Shown one piece after another: positions 30,803 through 38,821 of a DNA stretch of 52,921 nt; within the stretch, counting starts at the first letter, position 1, and every line of letters starts with the position of its first letter. Under the pieces are notes generated by a model that was given only the letters and a program-made list of their open reading frames with translations, did not search any database and was not told the DNA's origin. This stretch comes from JARRON01 sp037383845 (GTDB taxonomy: Bacteria; Pseudomonadota; Gammaproteobacteria; Steroidobacterales; XN24). Both the position numbers and the translations under genes were made by a program. The DNA is taken from positions 1-52,921 of the forward strand of contig JARRON010000011.1 of the NCBI GenBank assembly GCA_037383845.1, written 5' to 3'.

Positions 30803-32232
30803 CCCCGATGCCTCAATTCCTGCCCGCCGCGGCGGAGATCTTCCTGCTTTGCGGGGCCTGCGTGGTGCTGCTGGCGGACCTGTTCATCAACGACAGGCGC
30901 CGGGTCATCACCTACTGGCTGTCGCTGGCCGTGCTGGCCGGGACCGCGTGGATGCTGGCCGCCTGGGTGCCGGCGGGCCGGGTCGTCACCTTCTCCGGTG
31001 CATTCGTCACGGATCCCCTCGCGCGGCTGCTCAAGCTGTTTGCCTGCGCCGTGGTGGGGGTGGCCTTCCTGTACGCCCGCGATTATCTGCGCCAGCGGGA
31101 CCTGTTCAAGGGCGAGTACTACGTTCTTGGTCTGTTCGCCACGCTGGGCATCTTCGTCATGATCTCGGCCCGGAGCATGCTGAGCGTCTACCTCGGCCTG
31201 GAACTGCTGTCGTTGTCCCTTTACGCCATGGTGGCGTTCAACCGGGACAGCGCGGTGGCGGCGGAGTCCGCCATGAAGTACTTCGTGCTGGGTGCCATCG
31301 CGTCCGGCTGTTTCCTCTACGGGACGTCCATCCTGTACGGGGTGACCGGGACCCTGGACCTGGCGGAGATCGCGCGCCGGGCGGCTTCCCTGGACGCCCT
31401 GAGCCTCCACCTGCTGTTCGCCCTGTCCTTCATCCTGGTGGGTGTCGCATTCAAGTTCGGCGCCGTGCCGTTCCACATGTGGCTGCCGGACGTCTACCAG
31501 GGTGCCATCACGCCCGTGACCCTGTTCATCGGCACGGCAGCCAAGCTCGCGTCCCTGGCCATGATCCTGCGGGTCATCGTCGAGGGACTGGGGCCGGTGC
31601 AGCCCAGCTGGTCGGGGATGATCGCGGTGCTGGCAGTGCTGTCCATGGCCCTGGGCAACGTGGTGGCCATCGCGCAGACCAATATCAAGCGCATGCTGGC
31701 GTATTCGACCATCTCCCACGTGGGCTTCATCTTCCTGGGGATCCTGGCCGGGACCGAGTCCGGCGTGGAGGCGGCGCTGTACTACACCCTGGCCTACGTG
31801 ATCATGGCAGCGGCAGCCTTCGGCATGATCATCCTCCTGAGCCGGCGGGGATTCGAGGCCGAGATGCTGGACGATTTCCGGGGCCTGCACGCCAGGAGCC
31901 CCTGGTTCGCCGGACTCATGCTGGTGGTCATGTTCAGCATGGCCGGCGTGCCGCCCCTGGTGGGCTTCTACGCCAAGCTGGCGGTGCTGGCGGCGGTGGT
32001 CGATGTGGGCAAGATCGGGCTGGCCGTGGCCGGCGTGGCCTTCTCGGTGGTGGGAGCGTTCTACTACCTGAGGGTGGTGAAGCTCATGTATTTCGACGAG
32101 CCCGTAGTCGCCGAGCCCATCGTGGCCGGCCCGGACATGAAGCTGGTGCTCAGCCTCAACGGCCTGCTGGTGCTGGCCCTGGGTATCTTCCCCGACCGGC
32201 TGCTGGCGCTTTGCGTTCAGGCGGTGGGTTAG
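30799..32232 (+). CDS. nuoN: NADH-quinone oxidoreductase subunit N
   Basis: NuoN is the antiporter-like subunit nearest the quinone arm and the last gene of the nuo operon. The 477-residue protein shows YLGLELLSLSLYAMVAFNRD (key Glu), KFGAVPFHMWLPDVYQGA and ISHVGFIFLG, in about 14 helices. ATG 30799 overlaps the nuoM stop. A hairpin follows the stop, and the tRNA-fMet promoter overlaps the end of that hairpin. Confidence 0.98.
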   Translation: MTPMPQFLPAAAEIFLLCGACVVLLADLFINDRRRVITYWLSLAVLAGTAWMLAAWVPAGRVVTFSGAFVTDPLARLLKLFACAVVGVAFLYARDYLRQRDLFKGEYYVLGLFATLGIFVMISARSMLSVYLGLELLSLSLYAMVAFNRDSAVAAESAMKYFVLGAIASGCFLYGTSILYGVTGTLDLAEIARRAASLDALSLHLLFALSFILVGVAFKFGAVPFHMWLPDVYQGAITPVTLFIGTAAKLASLAMILRVIVEGLGPVQPSWSGMIAVLAVLSMALGNVVAIAQTNIKRMLAYSTISHVGFIFLGILAGTESGVEAALYYTLAYVIMAAAAFGMIILLSRRGFEAEMLDDFRGLHARSPWFAGLMLVVMFSMAGVPPLVGFYAKLAVLAAVVDVGKIGLAVAGVAFSVVGAFYYLRVVKLMYFDEPVVAEPIVAGPDMKLVLSLNGLLVLALGIFPDRLLALCVQAVG

Positions 32233-32233
32233 G

Positions 32234-32255
32234 AGCTCCCGCCAGCACGGGAGTT
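32234..32255 (+). terminator. Hairpin after nuoN (weak terminator)
   Basis: AGCTCCCG (32234-32241) pairs with CGGGAGTT (32248-32255), including one G-T pair, with a six-base loop. No T-run follows. It overlaps the -35 box of the next promoter by two bases. Confidence 0.4.
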
Positions 32256-32282
32256 GCACCGCCCGCATAGTGGTCTTAAAAT
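32254..32282 (+). promoter_or_regulatory. Sigma-70 promoter of the initiator tRNA / rimP-nusA-infB operon
   Basis: TTGCAC (32254-32259), 17-bp spacer, TAAAAT (32277-32282). The bases after the -10 (ACCGGGCTCGCG) are GC-rich, as in the discriminators of growth-rate-controlled stable RNA promoters. The tRNA begins 15 bp after the -10. Confidence 0.75.
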
Positions 32283-32296
32283 ACCGGGCTCGCGGA

Positions 32297-32373
32297 TGCG
32301 GGGTGGAGCAGTCTGGCAGCTCGTCGGGCTCATAACCCGAAGGTCGCAGGTTCGAATCCTGCCCCCGCTACCA
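32297..32373 (+). tRNA. Initiator tRNA-fMet (CAU), metY position
   Basis: This is a 77-nt tRNA with encoded CCA. The anticodon arm TCGGG-CTCATAA-CCCGA has the three consecutive G-C pairs that mark initiator tRNAs. T arm GCAGG-TTCGAAT-CCTGC. Acceptor bases 2-7 pair fully (GCGGGG with CCCCGC), while position 1 is T and position 72 is T, giving an unpaired 1-72 as required for formylation. The usual bacterial mismatch is C1-A72, so U1-U72 is unusual. It sits directly upstream of rimP-nusA-infB, as metY does in E. coli. Confidence 0.95.
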
Positions 32374-32386
32374 AGCTTTTCGTGAG

Positions 32387-32409
32387 AAAAGGCCCCGCTG
32401 GGGCTTTTT
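32387..32409 (+). terminator. Intrinsic terminator after tRNA-fMet
   Basis: AAAAGGCCCC, loop GCT, GGGGCTTTTT (32387-32409; one G-T pair), followed by more T-rich sequence. This is a strong rho-independent terminator 14 bp after the tRNA. Confidence 0.85.
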
Positions 32410-32478
32410 CTTTATCTGCTCCACGGGAAGCGCTTCTCGGCCGGAGGTCGGTGATGCGCCCCCGGGGCGGGTGACAGG

Positions 32479-32500
32479 ATGGGCCGCTGGCCCATTTTTT
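32479..32500 (+). terminator. Second intrinsic terminator, at the very start of rimP
   Basis: ATGGGCC (32479-32485), loop GCT, GGCCCAT (32489-32495), then a T-run to 32500. The last T bases form part of the possible rimP TTG start codon at 32499. Together with the first terminator it makes a tandem attenuator between tRNA-fMet and rimP. Confidence 0.8.
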
Positions 32501-32966
32501 GTTTGGCAAGCATTTGATACTGAAGGACAAGCTGCTGGGCCTGCTCGAGCCGGAGATCAACGCTCTCGGCTATGAGCTGGTGGAGCTGGATGCGCCGGCG
32601 CCGACGGGCGCGCGGGTGCTGAGGCTCTACATCGACCACGACGACGGAATCGGCCTGGACGACTGTGAACGGGTCAGCCATGCCGTCAGCGGCCTGCTGG
32701 ACGTGGAGGACCCGATCCAGGGGCAGTACAACCTGGAGGTGTCCTCGCCGGGGCTGGACCGGCCGCTGCGCACGGCGGAGCACTTTCATCGGCAGGCGGG
32801 CCACCTGGTCAAGGTGGTGCTGAAGCCCGGCCGGCCGGGCCGCCGGCGCTACAAGGGACGCATCCGGGCCCTCGACGACGGGGTCCTGGAGCTGGAGACG
32901 GACGGCGGGCCGGTAAGCCTGCCGTTACAGGAGATTGAAACCGCCCGGCTGGTGCCGGAGTTTTGA
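32499..32966 (+). CDS. rimP: Ribosome maturation factor RimP
   Basis: RimP helps assemble the 30S subunit. The body matches the family: LLEPEINALGYELVELDA, LRLYIDHDDGIGLDDCERVS, DVEDPIQGQYNLEVSSPGLDRPL and a C-terminal Sm-like domain ending IETARLVPEF. There is no ATG or GTG start in the available stretch; an in-frame stop lies at 32472. The candidates are TTG 32499 (155 residues, inside the terminator T-run) and TTG 32514 (150 residues). The exact start is uncertain and no good SD is visible for either. It leads the rimP-nusA-infB operon. Confidence 0.92.
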   Translation: MFGKHLILKDKLLGLLEPEINALGYELVELDAPAPTGARVLRLYIDHDDGIGLDDCERVSHAVSGLLDVEDPIQGQYNLEVSSPGLDRPLRTAEHFHRQAGHLVKVVLKPGRPGRRRYKGRIRALDDGVLELETDGGPVSLPLQEIETARLVPEF

Positions 32967-32991
32967 GTCCACGGGACTGGGTGTTGAAATC

Positions 32992-34500
32992 ATGAACAAG
33001 GACATCCTGCTGGTCATAGAAGCGGTGTCGAACGAGAAGGGCCTCGACAAGGAAATCATCTGCGAGGCACTCGAGACCGCGCTTGCGACCGCCACCCGGA
33101 AGCAGCACGGTGAGGACATCGACGTGCGGGCCTCCATGGACCGCAAGACCGGCGAGGTCAAGTACTTCCGCCGCTGGAAGGTGTTCGCCGACGACTCCAC
33201 GGAGCTGGAGACGCCGAGCCGTGAGCTGCGTCTCGAAGACGCTCTCGACATGGATCCCAACGCCGAGGTGGACGGGTACGTCGAAGAGCCGCTGGAAGGC
33301 GTGACCCCCTCGGGGCGCATCGTTGCCCAGACCGCCAAGCAGGTGGTCGTGCAGAAGGTCCGGGAGGCCGAGCGGGCCCAGGTGGTGGAGGAGTTCGCCG
33401 ACAGGGTGGGCAGCCTCATCGGCGGCATCGTCAAGCGCGTGGACCGAAACGGCATTTACGTGGACCTGGGCGGCAACGCCGAGGGCTTTATCCCGCGCGA
33501 GGAAATGATCCCCCGGGAGGCGGTCCGTCCCCAGGACAGGATCAAGGCCTTCCTGCGGGATGTGCGCTCCGAGCCCCGTGGGCCACAGCTTTTCCTGTCC
33601 CGGACCTGCCCGGAGTTCCTGATCGAACTGTTCAAGCTGGAGGTGCCCGAGGTCGGCCAGGGCCTGATCGAGATCCTGGGAGCAGCCCGGGATCCGGGGC
33701 ACAGGGCGAAGATCGCAGTGCGCAGCCTTGACCAGCGTATCGATCCCGTGGGCGCGTGCGTGGGCATGCGGGGTTCCCGGGTCCAGGCCGTCTCCAACGA
33801 GCTGGCCGGGGAGCGGGTGGACATCATCCTCTACGACGAGAATCCGGCCCAGTTCGTGATCAACGCGATGTCGCCGGCGGACGTGGTGTCCATTGTCATG
33901 GACGAGGAAGCCCACAGCATGGACGTGGCCGTGGAGGAAGAGAAACTCTCCCAGGCCATCGGTCGCGGCGGGCAGAACGTTCGGCTGGCCAGCGAGCTCA
34001 GCGGCTGGGAACTGAACGTGATGACCGCGGAAGAAGCGGAAGAGAAGAGCGAGAGCGAGGCCAGGAACCTCCTAGAGAACTTCATGAAGCAGCTCGACGT
34101 GGACGAAGAGGTCGCCACGATCCTGGTTCAGGAAGGTTTCTCCACCATCGAGGAAGTGGCCTACGTGCCGACCAACGAGCTGCTGGCGGTGGAGGAGTTC
34201 GACGAGGAAATCGTCGAGGAGCTTCGCAACCGCGCCCGGGACGTGCTCATCACACAGGCCATCGTCCAGGAAGAGAAGCTCGACCAGGCCGAGCCCGCAG
34301 AAGATCTGCTGGAGCTGGAAGGCATGGACCGGTCCCTGGCCTACGTGCTGGCCAGTCACGGGATCCGCACCCGGGACGACCTCGCCGAGCAGGCGGTGGA
34401 CGACCTGGAAGACGTGGAAGGCCTGGAACCGGAGCGGGCCGGGAAGCTGATCATGGCGGCCCGGGCCCACTGGTTCGAGGACGCGGAAGAGAACGCCTAA
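32992..34500 (+). CDS. nusA: Transcription termination/antitermination factor NusA
   Basis: NusA binds RNA polymerase and modulates pausing, termination and rRNA antitermination. The 502-residue protein has the N-terminal polymerase-binding domain (about 1-125), an S1 domain (GIVKRVDRNGIYVDLGGNAEGFIP), two KH domains (VGACVGMRGSRVQAVSNEL and SQAIGRGGQNVRLASELSGW) and two acidic C-terminal repeats (about 365-495), as in E. coli. ATG 32992 gives MNKDILLVIEAVS, the family start. It lies downstream of two terminator hairpins on which it may act to regulate its own operon. Confidence 0.98.
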   Translation: MNKDILLVIEAVSNEKGLDKEIICEALETALATATRKQHGEDIDVRASMDRKTGEVKYFRRWKVFADDSTELETPSRELRLEDALDMDPNAEVDGYVEEPLEGVTPSGRIVAQTAKQVVVQKVREAERAQVVEEFADRVGSLIGGIVKRVDRNGIYVDLGGNAEGFIPREEMIPREAVRPQDRIKAFLRDVRSEPRGPQLFLSRTCPEFLIELFKLEVPEVGQGLIEILGAARDPGHRAKIAVRSLDQRIDPVGACVGMRGSRVQAVSNELAGERVDIILYDENPAQFVINAMSPADVVSIVMDEEAHSMDVAVEEEKLSQAIGRGGQNVRLASELSGWELNVMTAEEAEEKSESEARNLLENFMKQLDVDEEVATILVQEGFSTIEEVAYVPTNELLAVEEFDEEIVEELRNRARDVLITQAIVQEEKLDQAEPAEDLLELEGMDRSLAYVLASHGIRTRDDLAEQAVDDLEDVEGLEPERAGKLIMAARAHWFEDAEENA

Positions 34501-34521
34501 GGAAACGAGGATCGAGTCTGT

Positions 34522-37050
34522 ATGGCAGAAGTCACGGTTGCACAGTTTGCGGAAGTCCTGAAGGTCCCGGTGGACCGGCTGCTGACGCAGCTGGAGGAAG
34601 CCGGTATCAAGGTCGAGGGCGCCGAGGACACGATCAGTGACGACGCCAAGCTGGAGCTGCTGAGTCACCTCCGGGCGAGCCATGGCGGCGCGCCCGTCGC
34701 CGGTCCCGCGCCGCGCAAGATCACCCTCAAGCGCAAGTCCCAGAGCGAACTTCGCCAGGGCGGCGGGCGGGGTGCGACCCCGCGGACCGTCAACGTAGAG
34801 GTCCGTCGCAAGCGAACCTATGTGAAGCGGGACGTGCTCGAAGAGCAGGCCCGGAAGCAGGCCGAGGAAATCGAGCGCGCGCGGGAAGCGGAAGAAGCCG
34901 CTCGCCGGGCGGAGGAGGAAGAGGCCCGCCGCACCGAGGAAGAGCAGACCCGCCGGCTGGAAGAAGCCCGCCGCAAGGAAGAGGAAGAGGAAGCCCGCCG
35001 GAAGGCGGAGGAAGACGCTCGGGTCAAGGCGGAGGAAGACGCCCGCCGCAAGGCCGAGGAAGATGCCCGCCGGGAAGAAGAGGCGCGCCGCAAGGCCGAG
35101 GAAGAGACTCGCCGCCGGGAGAGCGGGGAGCGCGGCCGCAAGCGGGGCGGAGGCGCCGAGCCGGGTGCGACCCGCTACGGACGGAAGGAACTGCACGTGG
35201 CCGGCGGCAAGGGCGGCCGGCGGCGCAAGCGCGCCGGGGGCCGCAGGGGTGTCAACGTCCAGATCGAGCGGCAGGGCTTCGAACGGCCCACGGCTCCGGT
35301 CAAGCGTGACGTCACCATTCCCGAGACCATCACGGTCGCGGACCTGGCCCAGAAGATGGCGGTGAAGGCGACCGAGGTCATCAAGACCATGATGGGCATG
35401 GGCGCCATGGTCACCATCAACCAGGTTATCGACCAGGACACTGCAATCCTCGTCGTCGAGGAGATGGGCCACAACCCGAAGCCCCTTCGGGAGAACGAGA
35501 TCGAGGAGGCCATCACCGAGGCCGAGCCCGTGGGCGAGGAGAAGCCTCGCTGGCCGGTGGTGACCATCATGGGCCACGTGGACCACGGCAAGACCTCCCT
35601 GCTGGACCACATCCGGGAAAGCCGGGTGGCGGCCGGGGAAGCCGGCGGCATCACCCAGCACATCGGCGCCTACGTCGTGGAAGGCAGCCGGGGCAAGATC
35701 ACGTTCCTGGACACGCCGGGCCACGCGGCCTTCACGGCCATGCGCGCCCGCGGCGCCCAGGTCACCGACATCGTCATCCTGGTGGTGGCGGCGGACGACG
35801 GGGTCATGCCCCAGACCATCGAGGCCATTCAGCACGCGCGGGCCGCCGAGGTTCCCATCGTCGTGGCCATCAACAAGATCGACAAGGCGGACGCTGATCC
35901 CGAGAAGGTCAAGAGCGAGCTGTCTCAGCAGAACGTCATCCCCGAGGACTGGGGCGGCGACGTCCAGTTCGTCAACGTCTCCGCCCATACCGGCGAGGGC
36001 ATCGACGCGTTGCTGGACGCACTTCTTCTCCAGGCGGAGGTCCTGGAACTCAAGGCCGCGCCGGAAGGCCCTGCGCGCGGCGTGGTGGTGGAGTCCAGCC
36101 TGGAGAAGGGGCGCGGCGCAGTGGCCACCGTGCTGGTTCAGCAGGGAACCCTGAAGGTGGGTGATTCCCTGCTGGCAGGCCGTGAGTACGGTCGGGTCCG
36201 GGCCATGTTCAATGAGCTGGGCAAGCCCGTAGAAGAGGCCGGACCGGCTGTGCCGGTGCAGGTCCTGGGTCTGTCCGGAACGCCCATGGCCGGGGACGAC
36301 GTGCTGGTCGTGGAAGACGAGCGCAAGGCCCGCGAAGTCGCGATGCATCGGCAGGGCAAGTTCCGCGACGTCAAGCTTGCCAAGCAGCAGGCGGCGAAGC
36401 TGGAGGACGTGTTCTCCCAGATGGAGGAAGGCCAGGCCGACAGTGTTCAGTTGCTCATCAAGGCCGACGTCCAGGGCAGCGCCGAGGCGCTGCGTGATGC
36501 CCTGACCAAGCTCTCCGGTGACGAGGTGAAGGTAAACGTCATCGCCAGCAACGTGGGCGGCATCACCGAGTCAGACGTCAATCTCGCGGCCGCTTCCAAC
36601 GCCATCATCATCGGCTTCAACACCCGGGCGGACGCGGCAGCACGGGACGCGATCAAGGAAACCGGCGTGGATGTGCGTTACTACAGCATCATCTACGAGG
36701 CCATCGACGACGTGAAGGCGGCCATCAGCGGGATGCTTTCTCCGGAAATCCGGGAGCAGATCGTCGGCGTGGCCGAAGTCCGCGAGGTCTTCCGGTCGCC
36801 CAAGTTCGGCCAGATCGCCGGCTGCCTGGTCACGGAGGGCTACGTCCGCCGCCATAACCCGATCCGGGTGCTGCGCGACAACGTGGTCATCTTCGAAGGC
36901 GAGCTGGAGTCCCTGCGTCGGTTCAAGGATGACGTCAACGAGGTTCGCTCCGGCACGGAGTGCGGCATCGGCGTGCGCAACTACAACGACGTCAAGGCCG
37001 GCGACCAGATCGAGTGCTACGAGCGCGTAGAGGTCGCGCGGACGCTCTAG
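34522..37050 (+). CDS. infB: Translation initiation factor IF-2
   Basis: IF-2 is the GTPase that brings fMet-tRNA to the 30S subunit. The 842-residue protein has an N-terminal IF2-N helix bundle (about 1-50), a long charged Arg/Glu/Ala linker with repeated RRKAEEDA-like units (about 105-210), a second IF2-N region, and the G domain with GHVDHGKT (about 351-358), DTPGHAAF and NKID (about 451), followed by domains II-IV. All GTPase motifs are intact. It starts 21 bp after nusA and is followed by rbfA after 10 bp. Confidence 0.99.
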   Translation: MAEVTVAQFAEVLKVPVDRLLTQLEEAGIKVEGAEDTISDDAKLELLSHLRASHGGAPVAGPAPRKITLKRKSQSELRQGGGRGATPRTVNVEVRRKRTYVKRDVLEEQARKQAEEIERAREAEEAARRAEEEEARRTEEEQTRRLEEARRKEEEEEARRKAEEDARVKAEEDARRKAEEDARREEEARRKAEEETRRRESGERGRKRGGGAEPGATRYGRKELHVAGGKGGRRRKRAGGRRGVNVQIERQGFERPTAPVKRDVTIPETITVADLAQKMAVKATEVIKTMMGMGAMVTINQVIDQDTAILVVEEMGHNPKPLRENEIEEAITEAEPVGEEKPRWPVVTIMGHVDHGKTSLLDHIRESRVAAGEAGGITQHIGAYVVEGSRGKITFLDTPGHAAFTAMRARGAQVTDIVILVVAADDGVMPQTIEAIQHARAAEVPIVVAINKIDKADADPEKVKSELSQQNVIPEDWGGDVQFVNVSAHTGEGIDALLDALLLQAEVLELKAAPEGPARGVVVESSLEKGRGAVATVLVQQGTLKVGDSLLAGREYGRVRAMFNELGKPVEEAGPAVPVQVLGLSGTPMAGDDVLVVEDERKAREVAMHRQGKFRDVKLAKQQAAKLEDVFSQMEEGQADSVQLLIKADVQGSAEALRDALTKLSGDEVKVNVIASNVGGITESDVNLAAASNAIIIGFNTRADAAARDAIKETGVDVRYYSIIYEAIDDVKAAISGMLSPEIREQIVGVAEVREVFRSPKFGQIAGCLVTEGYVRRHNPIRVLRDNVVIFEGELESLRRFKDDVNEVRSGTECGIGVRNYNDVKAGDQIECYERVEVARTL

Positions 37051-37060
37051 CCGGACGGCC

Positions 37061-37438
37061 ATGCCGAAGGACTATTCCCGAAACCGGCGCGTCGCGGACC
37101 AGATCCAGCGGCTGCTGGGCGAGATCCTGGTCCGGGACGTCAAGGATCCCCGGGCCCGCGGCGTGAACGTCACGGCGGTGGAGGTCTCCGGCGACATGTC
37201 CCACGCCACGGTGTGGTTCAGCCTCCTGGATCCGGAGGCGGACCCGGCGCCGGCGGCTCGGGCTCTCTCCGGCGCCGCCGGCCTCATCCGCGGGCGGCTT
37301 GGCAAGAGCATGCATATCCGCCAGGTACCTGCACTGCACTTCCGGCATGACGAAAGCCTCGCCCGGGGCGCAGAGCTCTCCGCCTTGATCGAGCAGGCGG
37401 TGGCCTCCGACCGGGCCCGGGGCGATGACGAGGAATGA
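37061..37438 (+). CDS. rbfA: 30S ribosome-binding factor A
   Basis: RbfA is a KH-fold assembly factor for the 30S subunit, needed for 16S 5' maturation. The 125-residue protein shows RNRRVADQIQRLLGEILV-like N-terminus, the VTAVEVSGDMSHATVWFS strand region and the RQVPALHFRHDES motif with the conserved Phe-x-x-Asp. Its end overlaps the truB start by 14 bases. Confidence 0.96.
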   Translation: MPKDYSRNRRVADQIQRLLGEILVRDVKDPRARGVNVTAVEVSGDMSHATVWFSLLDPEADPAPAARALSGAAGLIRGRLGKSMHIRQVPALHFRHDESLARGAELSALIEQAVASDRARGDDEE

Positions 37439-38378
37439 GACACCAGCGGATCCCGGGGCGCGGCCTCCGCTCCCGGTGACGCCCGACGGGGTGCTGCTTC
37501 TCGACAAGCCGTCGGGGATTTCGTCGAACGCCGCGCTGCAGCGGGTGCGCCGCATCTTCGGGCGGGTGAAGGCCGGCCACACCGGCAGCCTGGATCCCCT
37601 GGCCAGCGGTCTGCTGCCCATCTGCCTGGGCCGGGCGACACGCTTTTCCGGCTTCGGCCTCGACGCCGCGAAGGGGTACCGGGTGACCGCCCGCCTCGGC
37701 GCCCGCACGGACACCGGCGATGCGGAGGGCGAGATCGTCGAACGCGGTCCCTGGGAGACGGTTACCGAAGACGCCCTCCGGCAGGCGTTGAACGGCTTCC
37801 GGGGATGCATCCAGCAGGTGCCGCCCATGTACTCGGCCCTTAAGCAGGGCGGGGAACGGCTGTACCGGAAGGCGAGGCGGGGCGAGACAGTTGAACGTCC
37901 GCCGCGGCCGGTGGAGATCTTCCGCCTCGAACTCACGGCCTTCCGGCCGCCGGAGTTCAGCCTGGAGGTGGATTGTTCCAAGGGGACGTATGTGCGCACC
38001 CTGGTGGAGGACGTGGCACGGGCTGCGGGCAGCTGCGCCCATGTCACGGTCCTGCGTCGCTTCGCCGTGGGACCGTTCCGGGAGTCGGATCTCCAGTCCC
38101 TGGAGGTTCTTGAAGCACTCGCGGAGCAGGAGGGACCGGGTGCGGTTGCTGCCAGGCTGCTGCCCCCCGATGCTCTTCTGGGGGACCTGCCCGGCGTGTT
38201 CCTGCCCGAGGCCGAGGCGGCACGGATTCAGCAGGGACAGCCGGCGTCCGTGCCGACGGGTGGCACCCAGGGCATGGTGAGAATTTACGGGCCGGCCGGC
38301 TTTCTCGGCGTGGGCCGGCAGGAAGCCGGCGGGCGCGTGCTTCCACGGCGAATGATGGCTGCCCCCGCGGGGGCGTAA
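37425..38378 (+). CDS. truB: tRNA pseudouridine-55 synthase TruB
   Basis: TruB makes pseudouridine 55 in the T loop of tRNAs and also acts as a tRNA chaperone. The 317-residue protein has GVLLLDKPSGISSN, the catalytic Asp in GHTGSLDPLASGLLPICLG, YSALKQGGERLYRKARRG and a C-terminal PUA-like domain. ATG 37425 lies inside the end of rbfA; there is no other good start before the conserved core. Close to the stop is a GC palindrome, GCCCCCGCGGGGGC, still in coding sequence. Confidence 0.97.
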   Translation: MTRNETPADPGARPPLPVTPDGVLLLDKPSGISSNAALQRVRRIFGRVKAGHTGSLDPLASGLLPICLGRATRFSGFGLDAAKGYRVTARLGARTDTGDAEGEIVERGPWETVTEDALRQALNGFRGCIQQVPPMYSALKQGGERLYRKARRGETVERPPRPVEIFRLELTAFRPPEFSLEVDCSKGTYVRTLVEDVARAAGSCAHVTVLRRFAVGPFRESDLQSLEVLEALAEQEGPGAVAARLLPPDALLGDLPGVFLPEAEAARIQQGQPASVPTGGTQGMVRIYGPAGFLGVGRQEAGGRVLPRRMMAAPAGA

Positions 38379-38416
38379 GGGAGCGTTCCCAAAGGGATTT
38401 CGGGCCGTCGCAGAGC

Positions 38417-38446
38417 TTGTTCGAACGGCGTGCGGCGGGCTACAAT
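38417..38446 (+). promoter_or_regulatory. Sigma-70 promoter of rpsO
   Basis: TTGTTC (38417-38422), an 18-bp spacer and TACAAT (38441-38446), about 50 bp before the rpsO start. rpsO usually has its own promoter in addition to operon read-through. Confidence 0.6.
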
Positions 38447-38498
38447 TGCCGGCTTGTCAAAGGGCCAAGATCAAAAGACGGTTTCAGGAGAGATTTCA

Positions 38499-38768
38499 AT
38501 GCCACTGTCGGCTGAGCGCAAGAAGGAAATCATCAACGAATACGGTCGCGGGAACGCGGACACCGGTTCGCCAGAAGTTCAGGTCGCCCTGCTGTCGGCG
38601 CGGATCAGCGAGCTGACCGACCACTTCAGTGATCACAAGAGCGATCACCATTCCCGTCGCGGACTGCTGAAGCTGGTCAACCAGCGTCGGCAGCTGCTCG
38701 ACTACCTGAAGCGGAAGGACGTCGGCCGCTATCAGGAACTCATCTCCCGTCTCGGCCTGCGCCGCTAA
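38499..38768 (+). CDS. rpsO: 30S ribosomal protein S15
   Basis: S15 binds 16S rRNA helices 20-22 early in 30S assembly. The 89-residue protein has the complete family pattern: RKKEIINEYGRGNADTGSPE, the HFSDHKSDHHSRRGLLKLV loop and the C-terminal YLKRKDVGRYQELISRLGLRR region. ATG 38499 follows CAGGAGAGATTTCA. An upstream in-frame ATG at 38430 is ignored, as it would add 23 unrelated residues. It is followed by pnp after 53 bp, as in most proteobacteria. Confidence 0.98.
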   Translation: MPLSAERKKEIINEYGRGNADTGSPEVQVALLSARISELTDHFSDHKSDHHSRRGLLKLVNQRRQLLDYLKRKDVGRYQELISRLGLRR

Positions 38769-38821
38769 AGGGATTTCTCCAGACCGGGCCCGGGCGGGTC
38801 CGCAGACCTCAGGCAGTAACA

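Noticed and set aside
38769..38821. RNase III-type hairpin between rpsO and pnp, as in E. coli
   Set aside because: Only a short GC palindrome (CCGGGCCCGG) with broken outer pairing is visible, so there is not enough to support it.
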